Shown piece after piece: positions 52,549 through 60,594 of a DNA stretch of 64,000 bases. Positions within the stretch are counted from its first letter, which is position 1. The number at the start of each line of letters is the position of its first letter. The notes under the pieces were generated by a model that worked only from the letters and a program-made list of their open reading frames with translations, was not told the DNA's origin and made no database searches. The DNA lies in assembly GCA_019261985.1 (NCBI GenBank), contig JAFAQY010000027.1:62001-126000 (forward strand), given 5' to 3'. The translations under genes were made by a program, and so were the position numbers. The DNA is from Bryobacterales bacterium (GTDB taxonomy: Bacteria; Acidobacteriota; Terriglobia; Bryobacterales; Bryobacteraceae).

Positions 52549-53484
52549 ATGCCGATGGCACGGGCTGCTAGTGGTCTTCTTTTCGTTCCGATGCTTGCTT
52601 TGGCGCAAGCGCCGGCATTTGAGGTGGCATCGATCCGGCCCGCGACGGATCAGCGCCGGCTTGCGCCCGAGCCCTTCTTCTGCGCATTTGGATGCTTCAA
52701 CGAGGGCCGCTTGAGGATCTCCGGATCGCGCGTGGACATCGGCTTCATGCCGCTCGATCAAATTATCGTTCGCGCACACCGCATCCGGCCCGATCAGCTC
52801 TCCGGTCCGGACTGGATGCACCAGCAGAGGTTCGATATTCTGGCGAATCTTCCCGAGGGCGCTGCAGCGGCGCAGGTTCCCGAGATGCTTCAGAAGCTAC
52901 TGGCCGATCGATTCAAGCTGGCAGTGCATCGCGAAATGAAGGAGCAGCCAGTGTATGCGCTTTCAGTTGACAGAAACGGACCGCGATTGAAACCGGCCGC
53001 GACTAATTCTCCGGCAACTAAGGATAGCGATGAGAAGCTGAACTCGCCACAGGGGCCATTGCAAGCCCGTCAAATCGATGGGCATTTGGTGGTAACTCAA
53101 GGACCATGGGGGCCGATGCGCATGAGCCGCACGGAGAGCGGGCAGCAAGCGCCGGAGATCGAAATGCTTAGCGTGACGATGCCATTGCTCGCCGATGCTA
53201 TGACCCAATTCATGGATCGTCCCGTCATCGATAAGACCGGGCTGGAGGGCGCCTACGAAATTTGGATCTGGGCGCAGGATATGGAGCCGTTCATGGCGAC
53301 CAAGTTCGCGGCATTGAAGGGGAGCCGCCCTCCATCAGGCGACCCTGCCGCGGCATCGGACCCGGCGGGCGGCTCGACCATTTTCAAAAACATGGAGAAA
53401 CTTGGGTTAAAGCTGGAGCGGACAAAGCTGCCCGTGGAAATACTGATCGTTGATCATCTGGAAAAGACCCCGACGGAAAATTAG
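52549..53484 (+). CDS. TIGR03435 family secreted protein (intact copy)
   Basis: I chose the ATG at 52549 (MPMARAASGLLFVPM); the longer frame lacks a signal peptide at its start. The 311 residues show the family frame: APAFEVASIRPATDQ, GRLRISGSRVDIGFMPLDQII, DQLSGPDWMHQQRFDILANL, MLQKLLADRFKLAVHREMKEQPVYALSVDRNGP, MPLLADAMTQFMDRPVIDKTG, and the C-terminal LKLERTKLPVEILIVDHLEKTP. The ending VDHLEK/VDHVEK is shared with the broken copy at 42851. The family is confined mainly to soil Acidobacteria and has no known function. It is divergent from the receptor gene. Confidence 0.88.
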   Translation: MPMARAASGLLFVPMLALAQAPAFEVASIRPATDQRRLAPEPFFCAFGCFNEGRLRISGSRVDIGFMPLDQIIVRAHRIRPDQLSGPDWMHQQRFDILANLPEGAAAAQVPEMLQKLLADRFKLAVHREMKEQPVYALSVDRNGPRLKPAATNSPATKDSDEKLNSPQGPLQARQIDGHLVVTQGPWGPMRMSRTESGQQAPEIEMLSVTMPLLADAMTQFMDRPVIDKTGLEGAYEIWIWAQDMEPFMATKFAALKGSRPPSGDPAAASDPAGGSTIFKNMEKLGLKLERTKLPVEILIVDHLEKTPTEN

Positions 53485-53564
53485 GCAACGACCAGCTACT
53501 TCTTCCCCTGGAACGGGAGGGTGAAGCACCAACTAGTCCGTGTGGTTCTACCGCCGCAAGCGCA

Positions 53565-54842
53565 TCACGCTTCAGCGATCTCCCGGAGCCAATCGAAAAA
53601 TTCCGGGAACGAAACCCCGGCGCATTCCGCGCCCTCGATCGTGCAAGGGCCGTCGGCGGCGAGAGCGGCCACGGCAAATGCCATCGCAATGCGGTGGTCG
53701 CCGGCCGGGTCGATCTCGGCGGCGTGGAATAACTGCCCGCCCGGAACGCGAAATCCGTCGGGCGCTGTTTCGATCTCCAGGCCCATGCGCCGGAAATTAG
53801 ATTCGATCGTCGCGATGCGGTCGGTCTCCTTGATGCGCAGCTCGGAGGCGTCGCGAACCGTCAGTCCGTCGCGCGATGACGCCCCGAGGACGGCCAGGGC
53901 GGGAATCTCGTCAATAAGGGCGGTGGTCATGGCGCCCTCAATCACGCCGCCGGCGATCTGCGACGTCCGCACACGCAGGTTGCCGATCAGCTCGCCCGCG
54001 GTCTGATGCAGATCGAGTACTTTGATCGAAGCGCCCATCGAGACCAGAAAATCGAGCAGCGCCGAACGCGTGGGGTTCAGCCCCACGCCCTGGATGATCA
54101 GGTTCGCCTCTTTCGCCATCAGTGCTGCCACTAAGAAGAAACATGCCGATGAGAGATCGCCTGGAACGTAAAGCTCGCGGCCTTTGAGCCGGGCTCCGGC
54201 GCGCAGTCTGATCACACGCTTTTCCGATTCGATATCCGTGCCAAACTCGCGCAGCGCGATTTCGGTGTGATCGCGCGTGCGAACCGGCTCGCGCACAATT
54301 GTGTCGCCTTGCGCGAAAACTCCGGCGAGCAGGATGCAGCTCTTCACCTGGGCGCTGGCCACAGGCAGCGTATAATCGATGCCCTGCAGGGTGCGCCCAT
54401 GGATCGTCAATGGCGGATAGGAACCGTCGCGAGCCTCGATGCACGCGCCCATTTCCGTCAGTGGTTTCATGACGCGAGCCATCGGACGTCGCGAAAGCGA
54501 CTCATCGCCGCCGATCTGGGAAGTGAACGGCTGGGCTGCGAGAATCCCGGAGAGCATGCGGATGGTTGAACCGGAATTCCCCGCATCAAGCTGCGCCGCG
54601 GGTTCTCGGAGAGCGCCGCCCTCTATCACTACCCGGCCTTCTTCATCGCGGTCAATCTTAGCCCCCAGCGCGGCCATGCAGCCGAGCGTAGACTGGCAGT
54701 CCGCGCCAGTCGAATAATTCGCAATCGTGCTGCGGCCCTCGGCTACGGCGGCCAGCATGCCATAGCGATGCGAGATGGATTTATCGCCGGGTAATGTAAT
54801 TACGCCATCGATTTTGCGCGCCGGCGAAATGGTTTCTCGCAT
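53565..54842 (-). CDS. aroA: 3-phosphoshikimate 1-carboxyvinyltransferase (EPSP synthase)
   Basis: The 425-residue protein is full length. Motifs are LPGDKSISHRYGMLAAVAEG (phosphate and shikimate binding), DAGNSGSTIRMLSGIL (the GNSGTT loop with Ser for Thr), GDESLSRRPMARVMKPL, YTLPVASAQVKSCILLAG, and DASELRIKETDRIATI near residue 345. It transfers the enolpyruvyl group from PEP to shikimate-3-phosphate in aromatic amino-acid synthesis. The G-D-E-S-L-S-(R)-R-P-M form with GNSGS suggests the class II type, though this needs alignment. It heads downstream of ridA and ilvA on the same strand, one base from ridA. Confidence 0.95.
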   Translation of the reverse strand: MRETISPARKIDGVITLPGDKSISHRYGMLAAVAEGRSTIANYSTGADCQSTLGCMAALGAKIDRDEEGRVVIEGGALREPAAQLDAGNSGSTIRMLSGILAAQPFTSQIGGDESLSRRPMARVMKPLTEMGACIEARDGSYPPLTIHGRTLQGIDYTLPVASAQVKSCILLAGVFAQGDTIVREPVRTRDHTEIALREFGTDIESEKRVIRLRAGARLKGRELYVPGDLSSACFFLVAALMAKEANLIIQGVGLNPTRSALLDFLVSMGASIKVLDLHQTAGELIGNLRVRTSQIAGGVIEGAMTTALIDEIPALAVLGASSRDGLTVRDASELRIKETDRIATIESNFRRMGLEIETAPDGFRVPGGQLFHAAEIDPAGDHRIAMAFAVAALAADGPCTIEGAECAGVSFPEFFDWLREIAEA

Positions 54843-54843
54843 G

Positions 54844-55233
54844 CTATTCCGCGATCACCGCGATCACTTCGCAGGAAACCAAAGCGCCGTAGGGCTGGTC
54901 GGCATCGAGAAACGTGTGACGCGCCGGCCGGGAGTGCGGATTCGGGAACATCGCGAGCCACTCGGGGTTCAGATGAACCCGATCATCTTTATTCTTCATC
55001 CAGACATTCACTTTAACGACGTGCTCCGGGGTCGCACCGCCTGCTTCCAGCACGCGGCGAATGTTCTCAAACATCAGCTTGCATTGCCCCGCCGCGTCGG
55101 GCGCGAGTTGGCCCGTCGCAGGATCTTTTCCGTAGATGCCGCCGGTCACCAGCAGTGGCCCAACACGGCTGGCGTTGGGAATAGGATGGGTGTGTTCAAG
55201 GCCGGGGATTTCAATGCTGCGGCGCTTTAGCAT
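54844..55233 (-). CDS. RidA family enamine/imine deaminase
   Basis: At 129 residues it has the usual RidA length. Motifs: GPLLVTGGIYGKDPATGQLA, AAGQCKLMFENIRRVLEAGG, HVVKVNVWMKNKDDRVHLN, and FPNPHSRPARHTFLDADQPYGALVSCEVIAV. The active-site Arg is in RPARHT, though the usual Glu after it is replaced in the EVIAV strand region. RidA destroys the reactive enamine made by threonine dehydratase, and the ilvA-like gene lies directly upstream on the same strand (23 bases), which makes a functional pair. Confidence 0.88.
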   Translation of the reverse strand: MLKRRSIEIPGLEHTHPIPNASRVGPLLVTGGIYGKDPATGQLAPDAAGQCKLMFENIRRVLEAGGATPEHVVKVNVWMKNKDDRVHLNPEWLAMFPNPHSRPARHTFLDADQPYGALVSCEVIAVIAE

Positions 55234-55256
55234 GCGAAGTTTTTATCATAACGGCT

Positions 55257-56465
55257 TCACAAGATCCGCTCGTACCGGTAACCCGCGTCCGACAGCTTCC
55301 GCAGCAGCTCGCCGGCGTGTTCGCGGCCGCGTGTCTCGACGGTGATATCCACGATCCCTTCTCCCAGATGCACGCCAAAATAAGCGCGGTCGTGTATTAC
55401 TTGGATGATGTTGGCGTACTCGGAAGCCAGAATGGCCGTGAGCCGCTGCAGCGCTCCAGGGTGGTCCGGGAGCGGAATTCGCAGACGAACCAGGCGGCCG
55501 CCTTTCACCAGGCCGCGCTCGATAATGCGCGATAGCAGCGTGACATCTATGTTCCCGCCGCCGATAATCACCCCGACCTTCTTCCCTTCCAAGCGGGTCT
55601 TCTTCTGAAGCAGCGCGGCAACGCCCGCGGCTCCGGCGCCCTCGGCAACCACTTTCTGAGTTTCCAATAGCCGCAAGATCGCGATCGCGATTTCCTCATC
55701 GTCCACAAGAACCAAGTCATCGACATACTTCTCGACGAGCTCAAACGTTAATGCGCCCGCCTTGCGCACCGCGATGCCATCGGCGATCGTCGGAGCCGCT
55801 TCGAGCAGCACGGGCCGGTGCGCTTCCACCGCGGCCTTCATGGAAGGCAGCGCGGTCGTCTGCACGCCGATCACTTGAACTCCTGGTTTTGATTCCTTTA
55901 CCGCGCAGCCGATGCCGCCGATCAAGCCCCCTCCGCCGACGGGAACGACGATCGCATCGAGGTCGGGAACCTGCTCCAGTAATTCCAAGCCGATAGTCCC
56001 TTGTCCGGCGATAATTGCTTCGTCTTCAAAGGCGTGAATGAAGATCAGGCCTTCGGCCGCTTCGCGCCGCCGCGCCTCCGCTAAGGACTCCTCGAAATTC
56101 TTGCCGTGCAGGATGACTTCCGCGCCCCAGCCTTGTGTCGCCGATACTTTCACCAAAGGGGTAAAACTCGGCATGCAGATTTGGGTGTGGATGCCGCGGC
56201 GGCAGGCATGGTACGCGACCCCCTGCGCGTGATTGCCCGCCGATGCCGCGATTACGCCCCGCGCGCGCTCTCCCTCGGTCAACAGCAGGATGCGATTCAG
56301 CGCGCCGCGCTCCTTGAACGAGCCCGTGACGTTCAACGTTTCCAGCTTTAAATAGATGCTTGCGCCCGCCTCGCGCGAAAGGTTTTCCGAATATGGAGCC
56401 GGAGTCACCCGGATGGTATCCTGAATCCGCGTGCGAGCGGCACAGATGGCGGCCAGCGAGAGCAT
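55257..56465 (-). CDS. ilvA: Threonine ammonia-lyase (with ACT domain)
   Basis: I chose the ATG at 56465 ([14 protein letters not shown]); a TTG at 56474 is less likely. The 402 residues comprise a PLP fold with the Schiff-base lysine in [48 protein letters not shown], and the Ser/Gly strand [16 protein letters not shown]. From about 325 there is a single ACT domain ([20 protein letters not shown]). It converts threonine to 2-oxobutanoate and ammonia. One ACT domain fits the TIGR01127 subgroup. Its start overlaps the divergent cas6 start by about 20 bases. Confidence 0.93.
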   Translation of the reverse strand: MLSLAAICAARTRIQDTIRVTPAPYSENLSREAGASIYLKLETLNVTGSFKERGALNRILLLTEGERARGVIAASAGNHAQGVAYHACRRGIHTQICMPSFTPLVKVSATQGWGAEVILHGKNFEESLAEARRREAAEGLIFIHAFEDEAIIAGQGTIGLELLEQVPDLDAIVVPVGGGGLIGGIGCAVKESKPGVQVIGVQTTALPSMKAAVEAHRPVLLEAAPTIADGIAVRKAGALTFELVEKYVDDLVLVDDEEIAIAILRLLETQKVVAEGAGAAGVAALLQKKTRLEGKKVGVIIGGGNIDVTLLSRIIERGLVKGGRLVRLRIPLPDHPGALQRLTAILASEYANIIQVIHDRAYFGVHLGEGIVDITVETRGREHAGELLRKLSDAGYRYERIL

Positions 56466-57372
56466 TTCTATCAACAGTAACGCGTGCGCGGAGCTGACAT
56501 TCGATTTTTATCCGCTGCGCTTCCGGTTCGTGGCAGACCGGCCCATTCACTTCGCCGCGGGCGAAAGCGCGAACTTGCTCCGAGGCAAGTTCGGAAAGGC
56601 GCTGCTGCGGCAGTCGCCCGAAGCATATCGACGGTTGTTCGCGCCGTCAGCTTCCAGCGGGCCGAGCGGGTTGCATGATCCACCCCGCCCGTTTGTGTTG
56701 CGCGCCGCTCATTTGGATGGCGTCCGTGTTCAGACGGGCGAAGCGTTCGAGATCGGCATCAACCTATTCGAGATGGATCAGGCCATGATCGATCCCGTGG
56801 CCAGCGCGATTCGCGGGGCAGTGCACGCGCCCTTCGTCGCATTAAAAGGCGCCCAACCAGTACGGCTTTCGTTAGCCGCGGCATCGCGCCCGATCCGTAA
56901 AGTACGAGTTCAGTTCGTGACACCCACCGAATTGAAAGGAGTGGGGCAGGATGCTATCCTGCGGCGGGTTGCCAACCCGCCTTCGCACGCTGACATGCCG
57001 GCGCTGCGCGAGTGGCAATCGCGCGCAGGTTGGCAACCTGCCCCACGCTTTCCAGTGCTGTTTTCCCGCATCCGTGACCGCGTGAGCACCTTGCGCTCGC
57101 TATACGGAGCAGGCCCATTGCCCATCGAATTCAAAGCCATGGCCGAGCGCGCCGAGTCCGTGCAAATGATGCGCTGCGATTTGGATCACATCGAGGCCGA
57201 GCGCGTCAGCCGGAGGACGGGCCAGCGCCACTCGCTCGGCGGATTTATCGGTGTGGCCGAATACGAAGGCGATCTGGCGGAATTTGTTACGTATTTAGAA
57301 GCCGCCCGGTGGACCGGCGTAGGACGTCAGACCGTTTGGGGGAAAGGTGAAATCGCCTGGGAAGAAATTTGA
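56446..57372 (+). CDS. cas6: Orphan Cas6-family CRISPR RNA endoribonuclease
   Basis: The ATG at 56446 gives 308 residues; a GTG at 56431 is possible. The two RAMP/ferredoxin-like domains fit the CRISPR_Cas6 (PF10040-type) group: N-terminal ANLLRGKFGKALLRQSPEAY and RLFAP, then SGPSGLHDPPRPFVLRAAHL (its hallmark), FEIGINLFEMDQAM, and the C-terminal glycine-rich loop GFIGVAEYEGDLAEFVTYLE with RWTGVGRQTVWGKG. The Cys cluster usual before RLF is replaced here. A dispersed repeat encodes about residues 166-200 (GQDAILRRVANPP, AGWQPAPR). No CRISPR array and no other cas gene is in the window. Confidence 0.82.
   Translation: MAASESISINSNACAELTFDFYPLRFRFVADRPIHFAAGESANLLRGKFGKALLRQSPEAYRRLFAPSASSGPSGLHDPPRPFVLRAAHLDGVRVQTGEAFEIGINLFEMDQAMIDPVASAIRGAVHAPFVALKGAQPVRLSLAAASRPIRKVRVQFVTPTELKGVGQDAILRRVANPPSHADMPALREWQSRAGWQPAPRFPVLFSRIRDRVSTLRSLYGAGPLPIEFKAMAERAESVQMMRCDLDHIEAERVSRRTGQRHSLGGFIGVAEYEGDLAEFVTYLEAARWTGVGRQTVWGKGEIAWEEI
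56941..57050. repeat. Composite palindromic repeat in cas6, inverted ends
   Basis: The unit begins GTGGGGCAGGATGCTATCCTGC, continues GGCGGGTTGCCAACCCGCC, then after 35 bases has TGGCAATCGCGCGCAGG and TTGGCAACCTGCCCCACGC. Its outer ends GTGGGGCAGG and CCTGCCCCAC are inverted copies of each other. It is in frame and has no stop. Confidence 0.9.
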
Positions 57373-57982
57373 GCGGCCGCTGGTGCGCGGATGGCTGCAC
57401 GAACCGCAAGGCGAGCCACGAGCGGCCATGGCTCTGTTTCACGGCGCCGGAGGCAACTGCGAAGGGGCGCTGCTGAAGGCCGCCGCTGCAGCATTCTGTA
57501 ACAGCGGGTTTATCGTCCTGCGCGGAGATCTCCCGTTTCGCCAGGACCGTCCGAAGGGTCCGCCACGCGGGAATCCGAAGCGCGATCAAGATGGAATTCG
57601 CCGGGCGGCCGAGGAACTTCGTCAAATGGTGAGCGGCAAACTGCTCTGCCTGGCAGGCCACTCTTATGGCGGCCGGCAATGCACCATGGTGTCTGCCGAG
57701 GATCCGCGGATTGCCGGGGGAATGTTGTTGTTGTCCTACCCACTGCATCCTCCCGGCGCCGCCGCTAAGCCGCGAGTGGAACATTTCTCGTCTCTTCGCA
57801 TACCTGCTTTGTTTGTGCATGGTACGCGCGATCCCTTCGGCACGATTGAAGAGATGCAAGGCGCCGTCGCGCTAATCCCCGCGCGCACGAAGCTGGTTAC
57901 GGTTCAAGGCGCCGGCCACGGAGTGCCGGAGGCCACGGCCGCATCGATGCCGGGCTGGCTGTCGGAGATCATAGATGTTTGA
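57347..57982 (+). CDS. Alpha/beta-hydrolase (KANL3/Tex30-like dienelactone-type)
   Basis: The GTG start lies 26 bases inside cas6. The 211 residues show the alpha/beta-hydrolase fold: AMALFHGAGGNCEGAL (oxyanion), CLAGHSYGGRQCTM (nucleophile Ser in GHSYGG), LFVHGTRDPFGTIEEM (Asp), and VQGAGHGVPEATAA (His). The size and motifs fit the KANL3/Tex30 family of small hydrolases with unknown substrates. It is translationally coupled both to cas6 upstream and yggS downstream (TGATG), so the run is one operon. Confidence 0.85.
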   Translation: MKSPGKKFERPLVRGWLHEPQGEPRAAMALFHGAGGNCEGALLKAAAAAFCNSGFIVLRGDLPFRQDRPKGPPRGNPKRDQDGIRRAAEELRQMVSGKLLCLAGHSYGGRQCTMVSAEDPRIAGGMLLLSYPLHPPGAAAKPRVEHFSSLRIPALFVHGTRDPFGTIEEMQGAVALIPARTKLVTVQGAGHGVPEATAASMPGWLSEIIDV

Positions 57983-58638
57983 TGCTACGCGAGAATATCG
58001 CCAGGGTTGAGGACCGGATCGAGAACGCAGTGCGCCGCGCGGGCCGCGGACGCTCGGATGTGACGCTTGTCGCCGTGACAAAAAAATTTCCGGCGCGCGT
58101 CATTCGCGAAGCATTCGATCTCGGCCTGCGAGTGTTTGGCGAGAATTACGTGCAAGAGTTTGAGTCGAAGCACGGCGAGGTCAAGGACCTCGCGGGCGCC
58201 GAGTTTCATCTCATCGGGCATTTGCAATCGAATAAATCGCGCGTCGCCGGGGATCTATTTAGCGCCATTGAAACCGTGGACTCTCCGAAGCTCGCCAAGC
58301 GGCTCGATGGCGGCGGCAAGGCGATTGAAGTGATGATCGAGGTCAAGCTGTCGGAAGAGGAAACCAAAGCCGGGGCGGCCCCGGAAGAACTGCCTGCCCT
58401 GATCGACTGCATTCGCGGCTGCGCGAACCTGCGGCTGACCGGACTGATGACCATGCCGCCGTGGAATGACGATCCGGAAGTCACGCGGCCATACTTTCGG
58501 CGTCTCGCCGAACTGGCTCGCGCGCATTCGCTGCCTAAACTGTCCATGGGCATGTCGCACGATTTTGAAGCCGCAATCGACGAAGGAGCGACGCATATCC
58601 GGGTAGGCACGGCGCTCTTCGGCCGCCGTCCGAAATGA
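57982..58638 (+). CDS. YggS/PLPBP family pyridoxal-phosphate homeostasis protein
   Basis: I chose the ATG at 57982, which overlaps the previous stop as TGATG; a TTG at 57979 is the longer option. The 218 residues comprise the fold type III barrel: VTLVAVTKKFPARVIREAF (PLP Lys), VFGENYVQEFESK, FHLIGHLQSNKSR, VDSPKLAKRL, EVMIEVKLSEEETKAGAAP, GLMTMPPWNDDP, and LSMGMSHDFEAAIDEGATHIRVGTALFG. It binds PLP and buffers vitamin B6 and amino-acid pools. The C-terminus lacks the usual G-x-R-x-x extension but is complete. It starts right after the hydrolase gene. Confidence 0.93.
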   Translation: MLRENIARVEDRIENAVRRAGRGRSDVTLVAVTKKFPARVIREAFDLGLRVFGENYVQEFESKHGEVKDLAGAEFHLIGHLQSNKSRVAGDLFSAIETVDSPKLAKRLDGGGKAIEVMIEVKLSEEETKAGAAPEELPALIDCIRGCANLRLTGLMTMPPWNDDPEVTRPYFRRLAELARAHSLPKLSMGMSHDFEAAIDEGATHIRVGTALFGRRPK

Positions 58639-59735
58639 AAGTTGGCTCGTTCGCGCCTCTTCCGCCCGCTCGCACGGGTGTTGCAGATTATGCTGCGACG
58701 CTTCTTTCCGCCCTAAGCCGATACGGTGAGACAACCGCAAACGCTCACGACGCCGATGTCGCGCTCTATCACATCGGCAACAATCAACTGCACCGTGAAA
58801 TATATGCGCGCGCAGTGAGCCGGCCCGGCGTTGTGGTTCTGCATGACGCCGTCCTGCACCATTTTTTTTTGGGCACGCTCAGCCGCGCAGCCTACATCGA
58901 AGAGTTCGTCTACAACTACGGCGAATGGAACCGAAGCTTGGCGGAGACGCTGTGGGCGACCCGGGCGCGCTCGGCGGCCGATCCGCGCTACTTCGAATAC
59001 CCGATGCTGAAACGGCTGGTTTGCGCCTCGCGCGCGGTAATCGTACATAATCCTGCGGCGGCCCGGATCGTACGCGCGCACAACCCGCAGGCACGCGTGA
59101 TCGAGATCCCGCATTTTTTCGAAAGTCCAGTGTTGCCGGATCCAGTTGACAGAGTCCGATTTCGAGATCGCCTCGGGCTTAGGCCGAGAACGTTACTGGT
59201 TGGAGTGTTCGGGCATCTGCGCGAAACCAAGCGCCTTCCGGTGCTTCTGCGGGCGATGCAGCGGGTCTGGGCGGCCGGCATCGATGCCGTGCTGCTGGTT
59301 CAAGGCGATTTCACCTCGCGCGATCTGAAGCGGTCGCTAGCGCCGCAGCTTGATCGCCATCCCACAATCCTTCGAGCCGGATTTTTGAATGCAGGCGACT
59401 TCTGGAAGTGGGCAGCAGCCACAGATGTCTGCGTAAATCTTCGCTTTCCCACGGCCGCCGAAACCTCCGGCATCGCGATCTCGATGATGGGTATCCGAAA
59501 GACAGTCGTGTTTTCAGAGGGAGAGGAGATAGCCCGAATTCCGGAAAACGCATGCTTACGCGTAGACCGGCGCCCTGGCGAGGAGGACACCCTTGCGGAA
59601 TATCTACGCTGGCTAGCAGGGGACCGCGAGGCAGCGCTGGAAATCGGATCCCGCGCGGCAGTTCATATCTCGGGTGAACACGCGTTGGACAAAGTCGCGT
59701 CGCGATATTGGCAGGTACTAGCGAGTTCTTACTGA
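58635..59735 (+). CDS. GT4-like glycosyltransferase
   Basis: The 366-residue protein overlaps yggS as ATGA. The N-terminus (GSFAPLPPARTGVADYAATLLSAL) is a GT-B donor-loop start with 'P-x-x-T-G-V-A-D-Y', and the middle carries LYHIGNNQLHREIYARAVSRPGVVVLHDAVLHH. The C-terminal nucleotide domain begins about residue 175: VGVFGHLRETKRLPVLLRAM, VLLVQGDF, and VNLRFPTAAETSGIAISMMG, in which the Glu and following Gly mark the retaining GT4 active site. It ends with a short helix. The sugar and acceptor cannot be told. Cytosolic; no membrane segment. Confidence 0.85.
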   Translation: MKVGSFAPLPPARTGVADYAATLLSALSRYGETTANAHDADVALYHIGNNQLHREIYARAVSRPGVVVLHDAVLHHFFLGTLSRAAYIEEFVYNYGEWNRSLAETLWATRARSAADPRYFEYPMLKRLVCASRAVIVHNPAAARIVRAHNPQARVIEIPHFFESPVLPDPVDRVRFRDRLGLRPRTLLVGVFGHLRETKRLPVLLRAMQRVWAAGIDAVLLVQGDFTSRDLKRSLAPQLDRHPTILRAGFLNAGDFWKWAAATDVCVNLRFPTAAETSGIAISMMGIRKTVVFSEGEEIARIPENACLRVDRRPGEEDTLAEYLRWLAGDREAALEIGSRAAVHISGEHALDKVASRYWQVLASSY

Positions 59736-59744
59736 ATTTAGCCT

Positions 59745-60062
59745 GTGCGGAACAAGGCATTCCGAAAGCCGCGTTATCGCCACACGCCGGACCGCGGATT
59801 GGTTGCTCGCCAACTCCTCGACGAAGTCGAGCGCGGTGAGACGTCAATCATCACGAGGCACGGCCGGGCAATCGCCCGCATTGTTCCGGAGCGCGCTCGC
59901 CGGCAGGAAGAAATCGATCGAGCTCACGCCGCGATATTGGAGCTTCGCAAGCACGCGAAAAAGGTGACGGTCACAGAGATTCTTCCGCCCGCGACGAGGG
60001 CCGTAAGCGCTGATGGCGTTCGTATTGGATGCAGCCGTCGTAGCGTGCTCGGCACGTCCTGA
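59745..60062 (+). pseudogene. Phd/YefM-type antitoxin, C-terminus frameshifted
   Basis: The middle is a clear antitoxin: LLDEVERGETSIITRHGRA and IARIVPERAR, followed by the helical neutralising tail (EEIDRAHAAILELRKHAKK, VTVTEIL). The canonical end, 'EILxxRDEGR' with a TGATG overlap of the toxin start, is present in another frame (RDEGRKR then TGA at 60010-60012), so one base was lost or gained near 59988. The frame as it stands runs 50 bases into the toxin. The N-terminus (MRNKAFRKPRYRHTP) is also atypical. Confidence 0.55.
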
Positions 60063-60182
60063 AGAATCACTCGAGAACCTAATAGCAGAAGTTGGCAGCC
60101 CGCAGTGGGGCAGGCTTAAGCCCGGCTTAAAGCCTGCGGCGGGCTTCATGCCGCCGGTGCGGTTATCGAACCTCTGCAATTA
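60013..60182 (+). pseudogene. Truncated PIN-domain (VapC-like) toxin cut by a repeat
   Basis: The ATG at 60013, overlapping the antitoxin's ancestral stop, opens MAFVLDAAVVACSARPEESL then ENLIAEVGSPQ. 'M-x-F-V-L-D-(A/S)-S-V-(A/V)' is the PIN start with the first catalytic Asp. From 60102 the frame runs into a dispersed repeat (QWGRLKPGLKPAAGFMPP) and stops at 60182. About 100 residues of PIN domain are missing, so the toxin is dead. Confidence 0.6.
60102..60165. repeat. Paired-palindrome repeat, GTGGGGCAGGCTTAAGCC type
   Basis: This is a close copy of 39319-39379, with the same order of palindromes and the trailing GCGGTTA, plus a few single-base changes. It joins the truncated PIN toxin gene and lies 150 bases before rpmI. 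Confidence 0.9.
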
Positions 60183-60272
60183 AAGCCTAGCCCAGCGAAT
60201 CCGCGAGTCCGCTGATCTTTGGGGCGAACCATCTGAGGCGAAGGCCGCCCTTTCTGTGTTATCCTGACAACG

Positions 60273-60300
60273 GTTGTCGCCTGCAGCGCCTCGCGGCAAC
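60273..60300 (+). promoter_or_regulatory. Leader hairpin before rpmI
   Basis: GTTGTCGC and GCGGCAAC pair over eight bases (one G-U) with a 12-base loop, ending 16 bases before the rpmI start. A TATCCT -10-like box lies at 60259. Ribosomal-protein leaders often fold for autoregulation by L20; here this is only structural suspicion. Confidence 0.35.
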
Positions 60301-60316
60301 TTCCTAGACAATCTTT

Positions 60317-60511
60317 ATGCCAAAGCTAAAGACCCATAAGGGTGCGGCCAAGCGGTTCAAGAAGACGGCAACCGGCAAGATTAAACGCCGGCATGCATTC
60401 GCCCGTCACATCTTGACCTCGAAGGCGCGCTCGCGGAAACGGCGCCTGGGCCAAGGGAAAGTGGCGGACGACGCCAACAGCCCCGAAATCCATCGCATGC
60501 TTCCTTACTAA
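60317..60511 (+). CDS. rpmI: 50S ribosomal protein L35
   Basis: At 64 residues it has the usual length and very high Lys/Arg content. The L35 signature is [20 protein letters not shown] at the start, then [26 protein letters not shown] in family style and the end [10 protein letters not shown]. It binds 23S rRNA in the large subunit. It is the first gene of an rpmI-rplT operon. The usual infC upstream is missing; a dead toxin locus stands there instead. Confidence 0.97.
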   Translation: MPKLKTHKGAAKRFKKTATGKIKRRHAFARHILTSKARSRKRRLGQGKVADDANSPEIHRMLPY

Positions 60512-60512
60512 C

Positions 60513-60528
60513 CCCCGTTTTTGCGGGG
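60513..60528 (+). terminator. Short hairpin CCCCG-TTTTTG-CGGGG between rpmI and rplT
   Basis: A five-base stem immediately after the rpmI stop. It is probably an RNA-processing or attenuation element, because rplT lacks a clear promoter of its own. Confidence 0.3.
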
Positions 60529-60594
60529 ACCGGTGGACAGTGCGCCGCACGTGCCTGATTCGCCGCATTTGAATTTCTACAAGGAGAGACAAAC

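Noticed and set aside
56941-57050. CRISPR-like repeats near cas6
   Set aside because: The unit is a single composite palindrome inside the coding frame; there are no regularly spaced direct repeats or spacers here or elsewhere in the window.
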